The notes under the pieces are model-generated. The model had not been told where the DNA came from, did not search any database, and saw only the letters and a list, made by a program, of their open reading frames with translations. From an uncultured bacterium (GTDB taxonomy: Bacteria > Desulfobacterota > Desulfobulbia > Desulfobulbales > Desulfobulbaceae): a stretch of DNA of 13,701 bases. The stretch spans positions 1 to 13,701 of the forward strand of contig CAITZN010000379.1 in assembly GCA_903896915.1 (NCBI GenBank), given 5' to 3'. Shown here one piece after another: positions 1 through 8,068 of this stretch (position 1 is the first letter of the stretch; the number at the start of each line of letters is the position of its first letter). Position numbers and translations under genes: made by a program.

Positions 1-60
1 GATGGCGTCCACAGGAGATTAGACTGGGACCTGCAGAACCTCCTCACAGCAGTTTGTCGT

Positions 61-1314
61 CTAGTAGATTCGATCGACGTTTTCCTCAAGCAACCCCAGT
101 TTCCCTGCGAGCCATTTGGACGTCGTGGCCTGGATTAAAATCGTCATGAGGATTGCGATAAAGGTCACGGACCCGATGATTTGTGCCCCCGGGGCCTTAA
201 CACCTATGAGTAAACCAGCAAGTGCCGCCGGAATTACGCCGGTTTCCCTGGTCCAGCACATGAACAGAAGCTCGTTCATGCTCCATTTTGCACGTTTGTC
301 CGGAAGAGCGCAGCAAAAGACCGTGACCGGCCTGGCCACCAACATAAAAACTGTTACCACAAACACACCGCCGAACAAGTGTTTGTTCATGAGGCCGAAG
401 TCGACTTGTGAACCGAGAAGAATGAAGATGAATATTCGCATAATCAGTGCTGTGGTCATCACATATTCTTCGAGTTTTTCATTTTCGCGTGGTTCCATCT
501 CAAAACCAAAGGTTTCTTTGTTACCGATCATAATGCCGAAGACGAACACAGCCATAAAACCACTGGCCTGAAAACCGTCAGCTCCGAGATAGGCGCCGAT
601 GACCGCCATCAGGGTGACCAGCGGCGTGTATTCTGACAGAAAATCGAGCTTTTCATGGGAGATGAGCAGGGCTGCCAAATATCCGGCGACAATACCCACC
701 AAAACCCCGATGCCAGCCTGTTTCAATAGATCGATTAAAGAAGCTGTCAGTGAGAATTCCCCTGATCCCATGGCCACAGCTAAAACAGCAAAGGTCACAA
801 TAGCACCCATCGCATCATTAAAAGCCGATTCGCTGATCACTGTTTGCGCCACCCGCTCCTTGATTTTCACCTGACGAAAAATGGGGACAATGGTAGCAGG
901 GTCAGTGGACGCAATGGTTGCGCCGAGCAACAAAGCGGTGATCACAGGAAGTCCAAGTGCAAAGTAGGCTGCCGCTCCTGTGATAACCGCTGTGATCAAC
1001 ACGCCAATGGTAGCTATTACGACCAGCGTAATCCACACCTCCTTCAAGACTCTCAATTTGATCGATGCTCCGCCGTCAAAGAGAATATAACAAGCGCCAA
1101 AAAGGATAATCATCTGATTTAAGGCGGATTCAGCCGGGATAGTAACGATTCCGCTGACAGAAGGCCCAAGGAGTATGCCGGCTATGAGAAAAATTGCAAC
1201 GTCAGGTACTTTAATTTTATGTGAAATGAAGCCGCAAAGAGTACCAACGGCAAGAATGATGCCGACGAGAAGAAGAAGATGCTTCACCATCTCCATTGTA
1301 ACGGAAGATTCCAT
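61..1314 (-). CDS. CPA1 (NhaP-type) cation:proton antiporter
   Basis: This is an integral inner-membrane antiporter expected to exchange Na+ or K+ for protons in pH and ion homeostasis. About a dozen hydrophobic segments cover nearly all of its 417 residues. CPA1 hallmarks are visible: F-D-G-G near residues 79-82, S-T-D-P with D138, F-N-D with N166/D167 (the Asn-Asp pair of electroneutral CPA1 exchangers), and R356 in T-R-E-T-G, where the family carries a conserved Arg. There is no C-terminal TrkA/RCK domain. I chose the ATG at 1314 because GAGGA lies 9 bases upstream (1324-1328). The frame stays open to a GTG at 1374, but that would add 20 residues with no ribosome site. The gene stands alone, downstream of the sdh terminator. 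I see no clear promoter or terminator for it. The family is secure; the transported ion cannot be read from sequence. Confidence 0.87.
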   Translation of the reverse strand: MESSVTMEMVKHLLLLVGIILAVGTLCGFISHKIKVPDVAIFLIAGILLGPSVSGIVTIPAESALNQMIILFGACYILFDGGASIKLRVLKEVWITLVVIATIGVLITAVITGAAAYFALGLPVITALLLGATIASTDPATIVPIFRQVKIKERVAQTVISESAFNDAMGAIVTFAVLAVAMGSGEFSLTASLIDLLKQAGIGVLVGIVAGYLAALLISHEKLDFLSEYTPLVTLMAVIGAYLGADGFQASGFMAVFVFGIMIGNKETFGFEMEPRENEKLEEYVMTTALIMRIFIFILLGSQVDFGLMNKHLFGGVFVVTVFMLVARPVTVFCCALPDKRAKWSMNELLFMCWTRETGVIPAALAGLLIGVKAPGAQIIGSVTFIAILMTILIQATTSKWLAGKLGLLEENVDRIY

Positions 1315-1323
1315 ATTGTTGAT

Positions 1324-1328
1324 TCCTC
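1324..1328 (-). promoter_or_regulatory. Ribosome binding site of the antiporter gene
   Basis: The minus strand reads GAGGA, 9 bases before the ATG at 1314-1312. This decides the start in favour of the internal ATG over the upstream GTG at 1374-1372. Confidence 0.65.
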
Positions 1329-1374
1329 GGAGCAGTAAATAAATCGTGTGAAAAAACAGGTAAAGCAATAACAC

Positions 1375-1638
1375 GCTGTAATGATAAAATATACTGAAGA
1401 CGAGAAGCCTCCAGCTTAACAGTCTGCCATGAACGATCTTAATTGAAAAAGCTATTTGTAGAAAATGAACTTTGGGGAGGATACATTAGAAGCTGAAAAA
1501 TATCATTAATGTCTCAGGTTATGAACTTGTATCTAAGCGGACTGGCAGATTTAATTATGTTGCTTTGTACTCAGCAGAATCAACGGAGTCTCCCCGCGCA
1601 TATTGAGACTGGCTGGAGCCTGATTGTGATCAGATGAA
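1375..1638. other. Intergenic region upstream of the antiporter, no gene seen
   Basis: This AT-rich stretch lies between the sdh terminator and the antiporter. It must hold the antiporter promoter if that gene is transcribed separately. TATATT is present on the minus strand around 1390, but I found no convincing -35 box at the right distance. A 38-codon plus-strand ORF (1521-1637) has only a weak, badly spaced AGG upstream and no recognisable protein, so I do not call it. Confidence 0.5.
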
Positions 1639-1685
1639 AAAAGGGGGTTTATCACCATTAAAATAATGGTGATAAACCCCCTTTT
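1639..1685 (-). terminator. Strong intrinsic terminator of the sdhCAB operon
   Basis: A perfect inverted repeat has arms at 1639-1659 and 1665-1685: 21 base pairs with a 5-base loop, in which one more A-T pair could form. Each arm contains a block of five G or C. On the minus strand the stem runs into six T's (1642-1637), the classic rho-independent layout. It begins 35 bases beyond the sdhB stop codon. The repeat is nearly symmetrical and has T's on both sides, so it could also stop transcription coming from the left, although no plus-strand gene lies there. Confidence 0.93.
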
Positions 1686-1720
1686 GGTTAACTTGCAGAA
1701 AAAACTTCAGTGCAAATCTA

Positions 1721-2485
1721 TCAATGATCGATAGTAAAAGACGCCTTAAGAAATTCTCTGTTCAGACGAGCTATGTTACGAATGGTTATACCCTTCGGGC
1801 ATACATTTTCACATTCGAGATGGTTTCCGCAGTTGCCAAAACCATCTTTGTCCATTTGTAGAACCATCGAGATGGCGCGTTTTTTGGCTTCTGTTTGACC
1901 TTGCGGTAATAGGGCAAACTGAGCAACTTTAGCACCAAGGAAAAGCATCGGGGTTCCATTTGGGCAAGCAGCGGCACATGCGCCACAACCGATGCAGGCG
2001 GCAGCGTCCATGGCCTGCTCAGCCACATGTTGAGGGATAAGGATACTGTTGCCATCAGCCGGCGAACCGGTGTTGACGGATACATAACCGCCTGCGGCGA
2101 TGATTCGATCTAGTGCAGACCGGTCAACGATCAGATCTTTGACGATCGGAAAACCCTGAGAGCGGAAGGGCTCGATGACGATGGTGTCGCCATTCTTAAA
2201 GCGCCGCATGTGCAACTGGCACAGGGTTGTCTCTTTGTCAGGACCGTGAGCGGTACCGTTAACCACCGCACCACACTGACCGCAAATGCCCTCACGGCAG
2301 TCGTGATCAAAGGCAATTGGTTCCTTACCTTTGATAGTTAGCCATTCATTCAACACATCGATCATTTCCAGAAAGGAACTGTCAGTGCTGATGTCCTTGA
2401 GAGCATGTTCCTCAAAAGCACCTTTAGCCAAGGGACCATTCTGTCGCCAGATTTTTACTATTATATTTATCGATTTCGATGACAT
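1721..2485 (-). CDS. sdhB: Succinate dehydrogenase/fumarate reductase iron-sulfur subunit
   Basis: This subunit carries electrons between the flavoprotein and the membrane cytochrome b. Its 254 residues show the complete three-cluster pattern. C63, C68, C71 and C89 hold the plant-type [2Fe-2S] cluster (C-R-E-G-I-C-G-Q-C). C164, C167 and C170, with C229 of the second motif, should hold [4Fe-4S]. C174, C219 and C225 should hold the [3Fe-4S] cluster near the quinone site. The C-x-G-C-G-A-C wording is typical of the type B enzymes of Geobacter and Bacteroidetes. It is the last gene of sdhCAB, 68 bases after sdhA, and is followed by the terminator at 1639-1685. The ribosome site is weak (AGAAGAAAG, about 4 bases before ATG). 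Direction in the cell (succinate oxidation or fumarate reduction) cannot be told from this subunit, so frdB is an equally fair name. Confidence 0.97.
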   Translation of the reverse strand: MSSKSINIIVKIWRQNGPLAKGAFEEHALKDISTDSSFLEMIDVLNEWLTIKGKEPIAFDHDCREGICGQCGAVVNGTAHGPDKETTLCQLHMRRFKNGDTIVIEPFRSQGFPIVKDLIVDRSALDRIIAAGGYVSVNTGSPADGNSILIPQHVAEQAMDAAACIGCGACAAACPNGTPMLFLGAKVAQFALLPQGQTEAKKRAISMVLQMDKDGFGNCGNHLECENVCPKGITIRNIARLNREFLKASFTIDH

Positions 2486-2553
2486 ATGCTTTCTTCTGCG
2501 TTGTATTTTAAACTTCAGTGATGAATCTGTTTATACAAGAGTACAGACGTGCA

Positions 2554-4479
2554 TTACTTATAGCTGCGTTGCGAAGGAGTGACATTTTCGAAGATCAGTT
2601 GCTCCTTGTGTAATGCAGGAGTGGAACCTTGTCCTTTGTACTCCCAAACGGCGGCGTAACTAAAATTGGCATCGTCTCGCTTGGCTTCATTCTCCTCTGT
2701 CTGGCTTTCTTCCCTAAAGTGACCACCGCAGGATTCCTCGCGGTTGAGGGCGTCGCGAGCCAATAATTCACCAAATTCGAGGAAGTCGGCCACACGACCG
2801 GCACGCTCAAGCGATTGGTTGAGTTCCTGTCCAGAGCCGGGGACGATGACATTCTCCCAGAAATCAGCGCGGATCTCGGGGATTCTTTTCAGTGCAAGCT
2901 CCAACCCTTCCTTGTTCCTCGCCATCCCGCAGTTGTCCCACATGATCTTGCCGAGCTCTTTGTGGAAATGGTCAACAGTCTGACCATTTTTACCGCTTTT
3001 GGTGTTTTTAAGCAGTTTGTCGGTTTGTCCTTTTACTTCGTTGACCGCCGCATCAAAGGCCGGATCGTTAGTGTTGGTAGGTACCGGCGGGACGGAAGCC
3101 AGGTAATTACCGATGGTGTATGGTAAAACGAAGTATCCATCGGCAAGACCCTGCATCAACGCGGAAGCACCAAGGCGGTTAGCGCCGTGATCTGAGAAGT
3201 TACACTCACCGGTGGCATACAAACCAGGCACGGTGGTCATCAGGTGGTAATCGACCCAGAGACCGCCCATGGTGTAATGGACTGCAGGGTAGATCATCAT
3301 CGGTTCTTTGGTCGGGTCACTGTCAGTGATTTTTTGATACATATGGAAGAGATTGCCATATTTTCTCATGATCACATCAAGGCCGTCACGTTTGATCGCA
3401 TCGGCAAAGTCGAGGTAAACACCGAGTTTGGTTTCGCCGACACCCTTGCCTTCGTCGCAGGCATCCTTAGCGTTGCGGCTGGCTACGTCGCGGGGAACAA
3501 GATTACCGAAAGAAGGATATTTTCGTTCGAGGTAATAATCGCGATCTTCCATTGGAATATCGGCGGCTTTTCTGGTTTCGCCTACAATTTTCGGGACCCA
3601 AACCCGTCCATCGTTCCGCAGACTCTCGCTCATGAGCGTTAGTTTGGACTGGAATTCACCGTGAACAGGAATACAGGTCGGGTGGATCTGAACGAAGGAT
3701 GGGTTCGCGAACCCAGCTCCTTTTTTGTATGCACGCCATGCGGCGGTGACGTTACATGCCATGGCGTTGGTAGACAGGAAGTACACGTTGCCGTAGCCGC
3801 CGGTGGCAAGCACAACGGCGTGGGCGGAGTGCTTCTCGATCTCACCGGTCACCAGGTTGCGGCAGATGATGCCTTTGGCTACGCCATCGGCAACAACAAG
3901 GTCCATCATCTCGCGACGGGTGTACATCTTGACCTTGCCGGTTGATACCTGTCGCATCATCGCGGTATAGGCACCGAGAAGCAACTGCTGACCCGTCTGG
4001 CCTCTGGCATAAAAGGTACGCGAAACCTGGGCACCACCGAAGGAGCGATTGGCCAAGGTGCCGCCGTATTCACGGGCAAAAGGAACGCCCTGAGCCACAC
4101 ACTGATCGATGATGTTGTTGGCGACCTGGGCAAGGCGATAGACGTTTGCCTCTCTGGCGCGGAAGTCGCCACCTTTGATGGTGTCGTAGAATAAACGGAA
4201 GATGGAGTCACCGTCATTCTGGTAGTTTTTCGCGGCGTTGATGCCACCCTGCGCTGCGATAGAGTGAGCGCGACGGGGGCTGTCGTTGATACAGAACGAT
4301 TTAACGTTGTACCCCAGTTCGCCTAAGGAGGCGGCTGCTGAAGCGCCTGCCAGGCCGGTCCCTACGATGATAACCTCGTATTTCCGTTTATTGGCAGGGT
4401 TGACGAGTTTGTTAGAAAAACGGCATTTGTCCCATTTTTCAGCCAGCGGTCCTTCAGGTATCTTTGAGTCAAGCTGCAT
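2554..4479 (-). CDS. sdhA: Succinate dehydrogenase/fumarate reductase flavoprotein subunit
   Basis: This catalytic subunit interconverts succinate and fumarate on a covalently bound FAD at the cytoplasmic face of the membrane. Its 641 residues are full length. The dinucleotide fold G-T-G-L-A-G lies at 40-45. H72 in [11 protein letters not shown] is the expected 8-alpha-histidyl-FAD attachment. Candidate active-site residues are H266 (Q-I-H-P-T), S284/E285, R330 (V-P-R-D, the likely proton-donor Arg), H401 (H-Y-T-M-G-G) and R435 (A-N-R-L-G-A-S). The roughly 34-residue N-terminal lead ending in L-V-N-P-A-N-K-R-K and the P-R-R-A-H-S wording match the type B FrdA/SdhA of Geobacter, known there as a bifunctional FrdCAB. 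The ATG at 4479 lacks a strong Shine-Dalgarno sequence (AAAAAGAAA only). The gene sits between sdhC (116 bases upstream) and sdhB. frdA is an acceptable alternative name. Confidence 0.97.
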   Translation of the reverse strand: MQLDSKIPEGPLAEKWDKCRFSNKLVNPANKRKYEVIIVGTGLAGASAAASLGELGYNVKSFCINDSPRRAHSIAAQGGINAAKNYQNDGDSIFRLFYDTIKGGDFRAREANVYRLAQVANNIIDQCVAQGVPFAREYGGTLANRSFGGAQVSRTFYARGQTGQQLLLGAYTAMMRQVSTGKVKMYTRREMMDLVVADGVAKGIICRNLVTGEIEKHSAHAVVLATGGYGNVYFLSTNAMACNVTAAWRAYKKGAGFANPSFVQIHPTCIPVHGEFQSKLTLMSESLRNDGRVWVPKIVGETRKAADIPMEDRDYYLERKYPSFGNLVPRDVASRNAKDACDEGKGVGETKLGVYLDFADAIKRDGLDVIMRKYGNLFHMYQKITDSDPTKEPMMIYPAVHYTMGGLWVDYHLMTTVPGLYATGECNFSDHGANRLGASALMQGLADGYFVLPYTIGNYLASVPPVPTNTNDPAFDAAVNEVKGQTDKLLKNTKSGKNGQTVDHFHKELGKIMWDNCGMARNKEGLELALKRIPEIRADFWENVIVPGSGQELNQSLERAGRVADFLEFGELLARDALNREESCGGHFREESQTEENEAKRDDANFSYAAVWEYKGQGSTPALHKEQLIFENVTPSQRSYK

Positions 4480-4524
4480 AGTCGTTTCTTTTTGCTGTAG
4501 GTGAATAGGAATAAAACTTGTGAA

Positions 4525-4568
4525 GAAGGTTCTTGCCTGGACATTCTTGACACATGGTGGGAACCTTC
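4525..4568 (-). repeat. Inverted repeat in the sdhC-sdhA gap
   Basis: GAAGGTTC at 4525-4532 and GAACCTTC at 4561-4568 are perfect 8-base-pair arms around a 28-base loop. They lie in the 116-base gap between sdhC and sdhA. No T-run follows on the minus strand, so it is not an ordinary terminator. It may form an mRNA stem that affects processing or the relative output of sdhC and sdhA. That role is inference. Confidence 0.5.
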
Positions 4569-4595
4569 AATCGTCTCATGTAGAACGTTACTGTA

Positions 4596-5252
4596 TTAGA
4601 GCAATTGATTCCGAGAGATGACCATGAGGAGTGTGATCAACAGAAACACTCCACCCATGATGCCTGCTAATGCCCAGGTGATCATGCGCAACGGATAATC
4701 GTATTTCGGATGGCTGATTCCAAAGGTCTGAAGCAATGACCAAAAACCATGACTGATGTGAATGAAAAGAAGGCCGATGCCCGTACCATAAATAAGTGTG
4801 AAAAATGGGTTGTTCAACACTTGAGTGACGAACTCAGAGATGGTTTTTACAGCAGTTTTTTCTACGAAGTGAAAATTGGCGAGATGGATAAGGATAAAGA
4901 TGAAAATTGCGGCGCCCGTATAAGGCATAGTCATTGAGGCAAATGTCCGGCCACCGGCACAGGTTTCAACTTCGTATTTTCCACCTCTGGCTTTGCGATT
5001 TTCAAGAAAGAGGATAATGCCGGTGATAACGTGCAGGAAAAAAATGGAATAAAGCCCCATTTCAAAGATTGGAACGAAAATACCTAATGAATGCAGATGA
5101 TGCGCGTAGGCATTAAACGCGCTTCTCCCCCAGAAAATTGTGCTATTGCCTATGGTATGAACGAGTAAAAACCCGCCCAGCATAAACCCTGTAAAAGCCA
5201 TGATGTATTTTTTGCCCAACGATGATCGACAAGTTTGAATGAACCACGACAT
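4596..5252 (-). CDS. sdhC: Succinate dehydrogenase/fumarate reductase diheme cytochrome b subunit (type B)
   Basis: This is the membrane anchor that passes electrons between the iron-sulfur subunit and the quinone pool, probably menaquinone. The 218 residues form five hydrophobic helices near 17-35, 60-83, 110-128, 150-172 and 190-212, the layout of single-subunit type B anchors (Bacillus SdhC, Wolinella FrdC). Four histidines fall where the two heme b ligands are expected: H32, H74, H123 and H165 (or H168). The S-L-G-K-K-Y-I-M-A-F-T-G opening is typical of the family. I chose the ATG at 5252, with AGGA 9 bases upstream. The frame is open to a TTG at 5324, but that adds 24 atypical residues without a ribosome site. 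It is first in sdhC-sdhA-sdhB. No sdhD gene is present and none is expected for this type. Confidence 0.93.
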   Translation of the reverse strand: MSWFIQTCRSSLGKKYIMAFTGFMLGGFLLVHTIGNSTIFWGRSAFNAYAHHLHSLGIFVPIFEMGLYSIFFLHVITGIILFLENRKARGGKYEVETCAGGRTFASMTMPYTGAAIFIFILIHLANFHFVEKTAVKTISEFVTQVLNNPFFTLIYGTGIGLLFIHISHGFWSLLQTFGISHPKYDYPLRMITWALAGIMGGVFLLITLLMVISRNQLL

Positions 5253-5585
5253 AATTACTATTCCTGAATGAGAGTTGAGAGGGTGAAAAAGTTGATACAA
5301 GTGTGGAACAATGAACAGTTTCAAGCAAAAAAATAAACTGAACGGTGATTCATTAACAGTCTGTCCTCGCTCCTGTCAAGGAAAAAACACTTGCAAAATT
5401 CCCGTATGATTTCGACGCTTGGCTTGATTGTGGTTTTATTATATATGTCGCATGCATAATAGCTTCACTAGATTATTTTTTTGATATCCACTTGAGATAA
5501 TTTTTTCTCGAAATACTGGCAGATGAGCGGCTCATAAGCGTGATCAGAGTTTGTTGGAAGACTGGACAGTCTTTTTCATATTGTT
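5253..5585. other. Intergenic region between hemB and sdhC
   Basis: These 333 bases hold no gene. They contain the sdh promoter candidates and a small hairpin just after hemB: arms AAGACT at 5558-5563 and AGTCTT at 5568-5573, loop GGAC. On the minus strand this hairpin is not followed by T's, so it is at best a weak hemB terminator. An ATGAG-CGG-CTCAT dyad lies near 5523-5535. I saw no well-formed FNR, CRP or sigma-54 site facing sdhC. Confidence 0.5.
5351..5379 (-). promoter_or_regulatory. Candidate promoter of sdhCAB
   Basis: The minus strand has a consensus -35 box, TTGACA, at 5379-5374. About 16-17 bases downstream is GTTAATG (5357-5351), a poor -10 match. If used, it gives a leader of roughly 90 bases before the sdhC ATG. 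An alternative is a perfect TATAAT at 5443-5438, which lacks a good -35 box. One of the two is likely to serve the operon. Confidence 0.4.
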
Positions 5586-6566
5586 CTACTTGTTTTCAAC
5601 AAGCAGTCTGGCCATGTCTTTGGCAAAATAGGTAAGGATGATATCCGCACCTGCTCGACGGATGGCGATCAGGGTCTCAGCCATCACTCGCTCACCATCT
5701 ATCCATCCTTTTTCAGCGGCGGCCTTGATCATTGCATACTCGCCGCTGACCTGATAAGCGGCGATCGGCAGATCGAATTCATCATGCAGGCGGCTGATAA
5801 TGTCGAGGTAGGCGAGCGCCGGTTTGACCATGAGAATGTCGGCACCTTCATCCACATCCATGGTTGCCTCCCGTAGTGCTTCCTTACTGTTGGCAGGGTC
5901 CATCTGGTAGCTACGTCGGTCGCCGAACTGGGGGGCGCAGTCAGCGGCATCCCGGAAGGGACCGTAAAAAGCCGAGGCATATTTCACCGCATAGGACATG
6001 ATCGGGATCATGTGAAACGAGCTTTCATCGAGGGCGCTACGTATTTCGCTGACCCGGCCGTCCATCATGTCGGAGGGGGCCACCATGTCGGCGCCGGCCT
6101 GGGCGTGGGACAAGGCGGTTTTGGCCAATAACTCAAGGGTAGCGTCGTTGTCGACCTCGTGGCCAGCCAGGCAGCCGCAATGGCCGTGGTCGGTATATTC
6201 ACACAGGCAGACATCGGTGATTACCGTCATCTCTGGTACCCGGTTCTTTAATTCTCTGATCGCTTGCTGAATGATGCCGTTTTTGGCGTAAGCCCCGGAA
6301 CCAAGGCCGTCTTTTCTTTCCGGCAAACCGAAAAGGATGACCGATTGAATACCCACAGCCAGGCAATCCCTGGCCTCTTTTGCCAGCTGATCAACCGATA
6401 GGCGATAAACGCCGGGCATGGAGGGGATTTCCTGGCGGACTCCCTTTCCAGGCAGGACAAACAGTGGATAGATCATCTGCTCCGGCACCAGTCGGGTTTC
6501 TCGGATCATGGAACGGAAGGTCTCGGTTTGCCGCATTCTGCGGGCGCGAAATTCTGGGAAAACCAT
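5586..6566 (-). CDS. hemB: Delta-aminolevulinic acid dehydratase (porphobilinogen synthase)
   Basis: This cytosolic enzyme joins two 5-aminolevulinate molecules into porphobilinogen, the first pyrrole of the heme, siroheme and cobalamin routes. The 326-residue length is normal. It is a zinc-type enzyme: C120, C122 and C130 in [14 protein letters not shown]195 ([13 protein letters not shown]) and K248 (M-V-K-P-A) are the two Schiff-base lysines, the latter being the catalytic one. The ATG at 6566 is supported by TGAGGT, with GAGG at 6576-6573, 6 bases upstream. It lies 63 bases after ntrX on the same strand with no terminator between them, so it is probably the last gene of the DUF4390-ntrY-ntrX-hemB unit. 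A regulatory link between NtrX and hemB is possible but not shown by the sequence. Confidence 0.97.
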   Translation of the reverse strand: MVFPEFRARRMRQTETFRSMIRETRLVPEQMIYPLFVLPGKGVRQEIPSMPGVYRLSVDQLAKEARDCLAVGIQSVILFGLPERKDGLGSGAYAKNGIIQQAIRELKNRVPEMTVITDVCLCEYTDHGHCGCLAGHEVDNDATLELLAKTALSHAQAGADMVAPSDMMDGRVSEIRSALDESSFHMIPIMSYAVKYASAFYGPFRDAADCAPQFGDRRSYQMDPANSKEALREATMDVDEGADILMVKPALAYLDIISRLHDEFDLPIAAYQVSGEYAMIKAAAEKGWIDGERVMAETLIAIRRAGADIILTYFAKDMARLLVENK

Positions 6567-6629
6567 GGGGTACCTCAGTTTGCTGGTTTATTGGGAAGGA
6601 TAAAAAAGTGAGACGTGTGGAGGCGGGTA

Positions 6630-7997
6630 TTATTTAACTGTGATGCCCAGCGCCTTAACCTTCTTGTGGAGATGGCTACGCTCCATGCCGATTAATTCGG
6701 CGGTTTTTGTAACATTGCCGTCGTTTTCGAGGAGCTTGGCCGTAAGATAGTCCATTTCGAACTGACGGCGGGCTGCTTTAAAGGAAGATAAGAGGTGATA
6801 CCCTCCCGCACCAGGATGGACGGGGAGTGGTAATAAAGGAGCGTTGCCGAGGAAAAGGGCCACGTCGTTCACCCCTATCCGGTCGCCAGGGCTCATGATT
6901 ACCAGACGTTCGATCAGATTGCGCAGTTCGCGGACATTACCCGGCCAACTGTGACGTTGGAGCAGTTGCAAGGCTTCATCGGCAAATTGTTTCCTGCCAA
7001 TCCCTTTTTTTCCGAATTGGTTAAGGAAGTCTTCGATCAGCGGGGGGATGTCTTCGCGTCGGTCGACCAGATCGGGCACCATGATAGGGACAACGTTGAG
7101 TCGGTAGAAGAGATCGGCCCGGAAGTTGCCCCTGTCAATCTCTTCTTCGATGTTCTTGTTGGTTGCTGCCAGAACTCGGACATCGACTTCGATAGTCCGA
7201 ACTCCGCCGACCCGTTCGAATTTCTGTTCCTGAAGGATGCGCAGGACTTTGGCCTGGCTCTTCAGGCTCATGTCACCGATTTCATCCAGGAACAGGGTGG
7301 AACCGTTGGCTTGGTCAAATTTGCCCTTTTTGTTCTCAGTTGCCCCGGTGAAGGAGCCTTTGACATGGCCGAAAAGCTCCGATTCGATCAGTTCTTCGGG
7401 GATTGCGGCGCAGTTGACCGCGATCATCGGGTGCTTGCTTCGTAGCGAGTGGCGGTGAATGGTCTGGGCCACCAGTTCCTTGCCGGTGCCATGGCCGCCA
7501 CGGATGAGGACCCAGGCATCTGTAGGAGCGACCCGTTCGATCTGTTCACGTAATCGGGTGATCGGAGGGCTGTTGCCAGTGATATAGATTTTGGTTGGGC
7601 CGCTTTCTCGCAACAACCGGTTTTCCCGTTCCAACCGGGATAATTGAATTCCCTTGTTAATCGAGAGAATAATCTTGTCATAGGAGAGGGGCTTTTCGAT
7701 AAAATCGTAGGCGCCGCTCCGGGTGGCCTGTACAGCGGTTTCGATAGTGCCATGACCGGAAATGACGATCACCGGTAGATCGAAACGCTGTTTGATCAAT
7801 TTGAGGGCCTCAAGACCGTCCATGCCGGGCATCCAGATGTCGAGCAGAATCAAGTTGACATCTTTTTCATCGAGCAACTGTAACCCCTCTTCGGCTGAGG
7901 CTGCTACCAGCGGAGTAAACCCCTCGTCGGCAAGAATACCCGAAAGCGCCTCGCGGATGGCGGCTTCGTCGTCAATGATCAGAATAGTGTTGGGCAT
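6630..7997 (-). CDS. ntrX: NtrX-like sigma-54-dependent response regulator
   Basis: This is a cytoplasmic enhancer-binding activator, the partner of the NtrY-like kinase encoded just upstream. The 455 residues contain a receiver domain (1-120: acidic D9/D10, phospho-acceptor D53, S80, K102), a central AAA+ domain (about 135-380) and a C-terminal Fis-type helix-turn-helix (about 425-453). The HTH ends in [15 protein letters not shown], the NtrX signature. Walker A is G-G-H-G-T-G-K-E (167-174, K173). Walker B is L-F-L-D-E-I-G-D. The sigma-54 contact loop at 214-219 reads G-S-F-T-G-A instead of the usual G-A-F-T-G-A. The ATG at 7997 lacks a clear Shine-Dalgarno sequence, so translation may depend on the upstream ntrY, which ends 71 bases before. 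The family is certain; targets in this organism are unknown. Confidence 0.96.
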   Translation of the reverse strand: MPNTILIIDDEAAIREALSGILADEGFTPLVAASAEEGLQLLDEKDVNLILLDIWMPGMDGLEALKLIKQRFDLPVIVISGHGTIETAVQATRSGAYDFIEKPLSYDKIILSINKGIQLSRLERENRLLRESGPTKIYITGNSPPITRLREQIERVAPTDAWVLIRGGHGTGKELVAQTIHRHSLRSKHPMIAVNCAAIPEELIESELFGHVKGSFTGATENKKGKFDQANGSTLFLDEIGDMSLKSQAKVLRILQEQKFERVGGVRTIEVDVRVLAATNKNIEEEIDRGNFRADLFYRLNVVPIMVPDLVDRREDIPPLIEDFLNQFGKKGIGRKQFADEALQLLQRHSWPGNVRELRNLIERLVIMSPGDRIGVNDVALFLGNAPLLPLPVHPGAGGYHLLSSFKAARRQFEMDYLTAKLLENDGNVTKTAELIGMERSHLHKKVKALGITVK

Positions 7998-8068
7998 CGG
8001 TGCAGAGTCGGTCAGGCCGAAGAAAAGGATGTGGTTCTCAGGTAGCGGTATTTGGAATGGCTACCATA

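Noticed and set aside
1..60. A possible terminator or gene end to the left of the antiporter stop
   Set aside because: No hairpin with a T-run and no readable coding feature is visible in these 60 bases.
1521..1637. A 38-codon plus-strand ORF between the antiporter and the sdh terminator
   Set aside because: The only upstream AGG lies 2 bases from the ATG, the peptide has no recognisable features, and it ends inside the terminator region. It looks like chance.
4596..5324. The longer form of sdhC starting at TTG 5324
   Set aside because: It has no ribosome site and adds 24 residues unlike the family, whereas the ATG at 5252 gives the usual N-terminus with an AGGA upstream.
5516..5530. TGGCAG-N8-GC on the plus strand with -24/-12 spacing
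   Set aside because: The -12 part is CGGC rather than TTGC, and it points into the 3' end of hemB, where no plus-strand gene follows.
6951..7445. A long antisense ORF of 164 codons within ntrX, and similar ones inside sdhA and the exoribonuclease gene
   Set aside because: They mirror the codon pattern of strongly supported genes on the other strand and their translations resemble no protein family.
8041..8065. GGTAGC-N13-GCTACC inverted repeat just after ntrY
   Set aside because: It is a short stem with a long loop and no T-run on the coding strand. It is as likely chance as a real element in the ntrY-ntrX gap.
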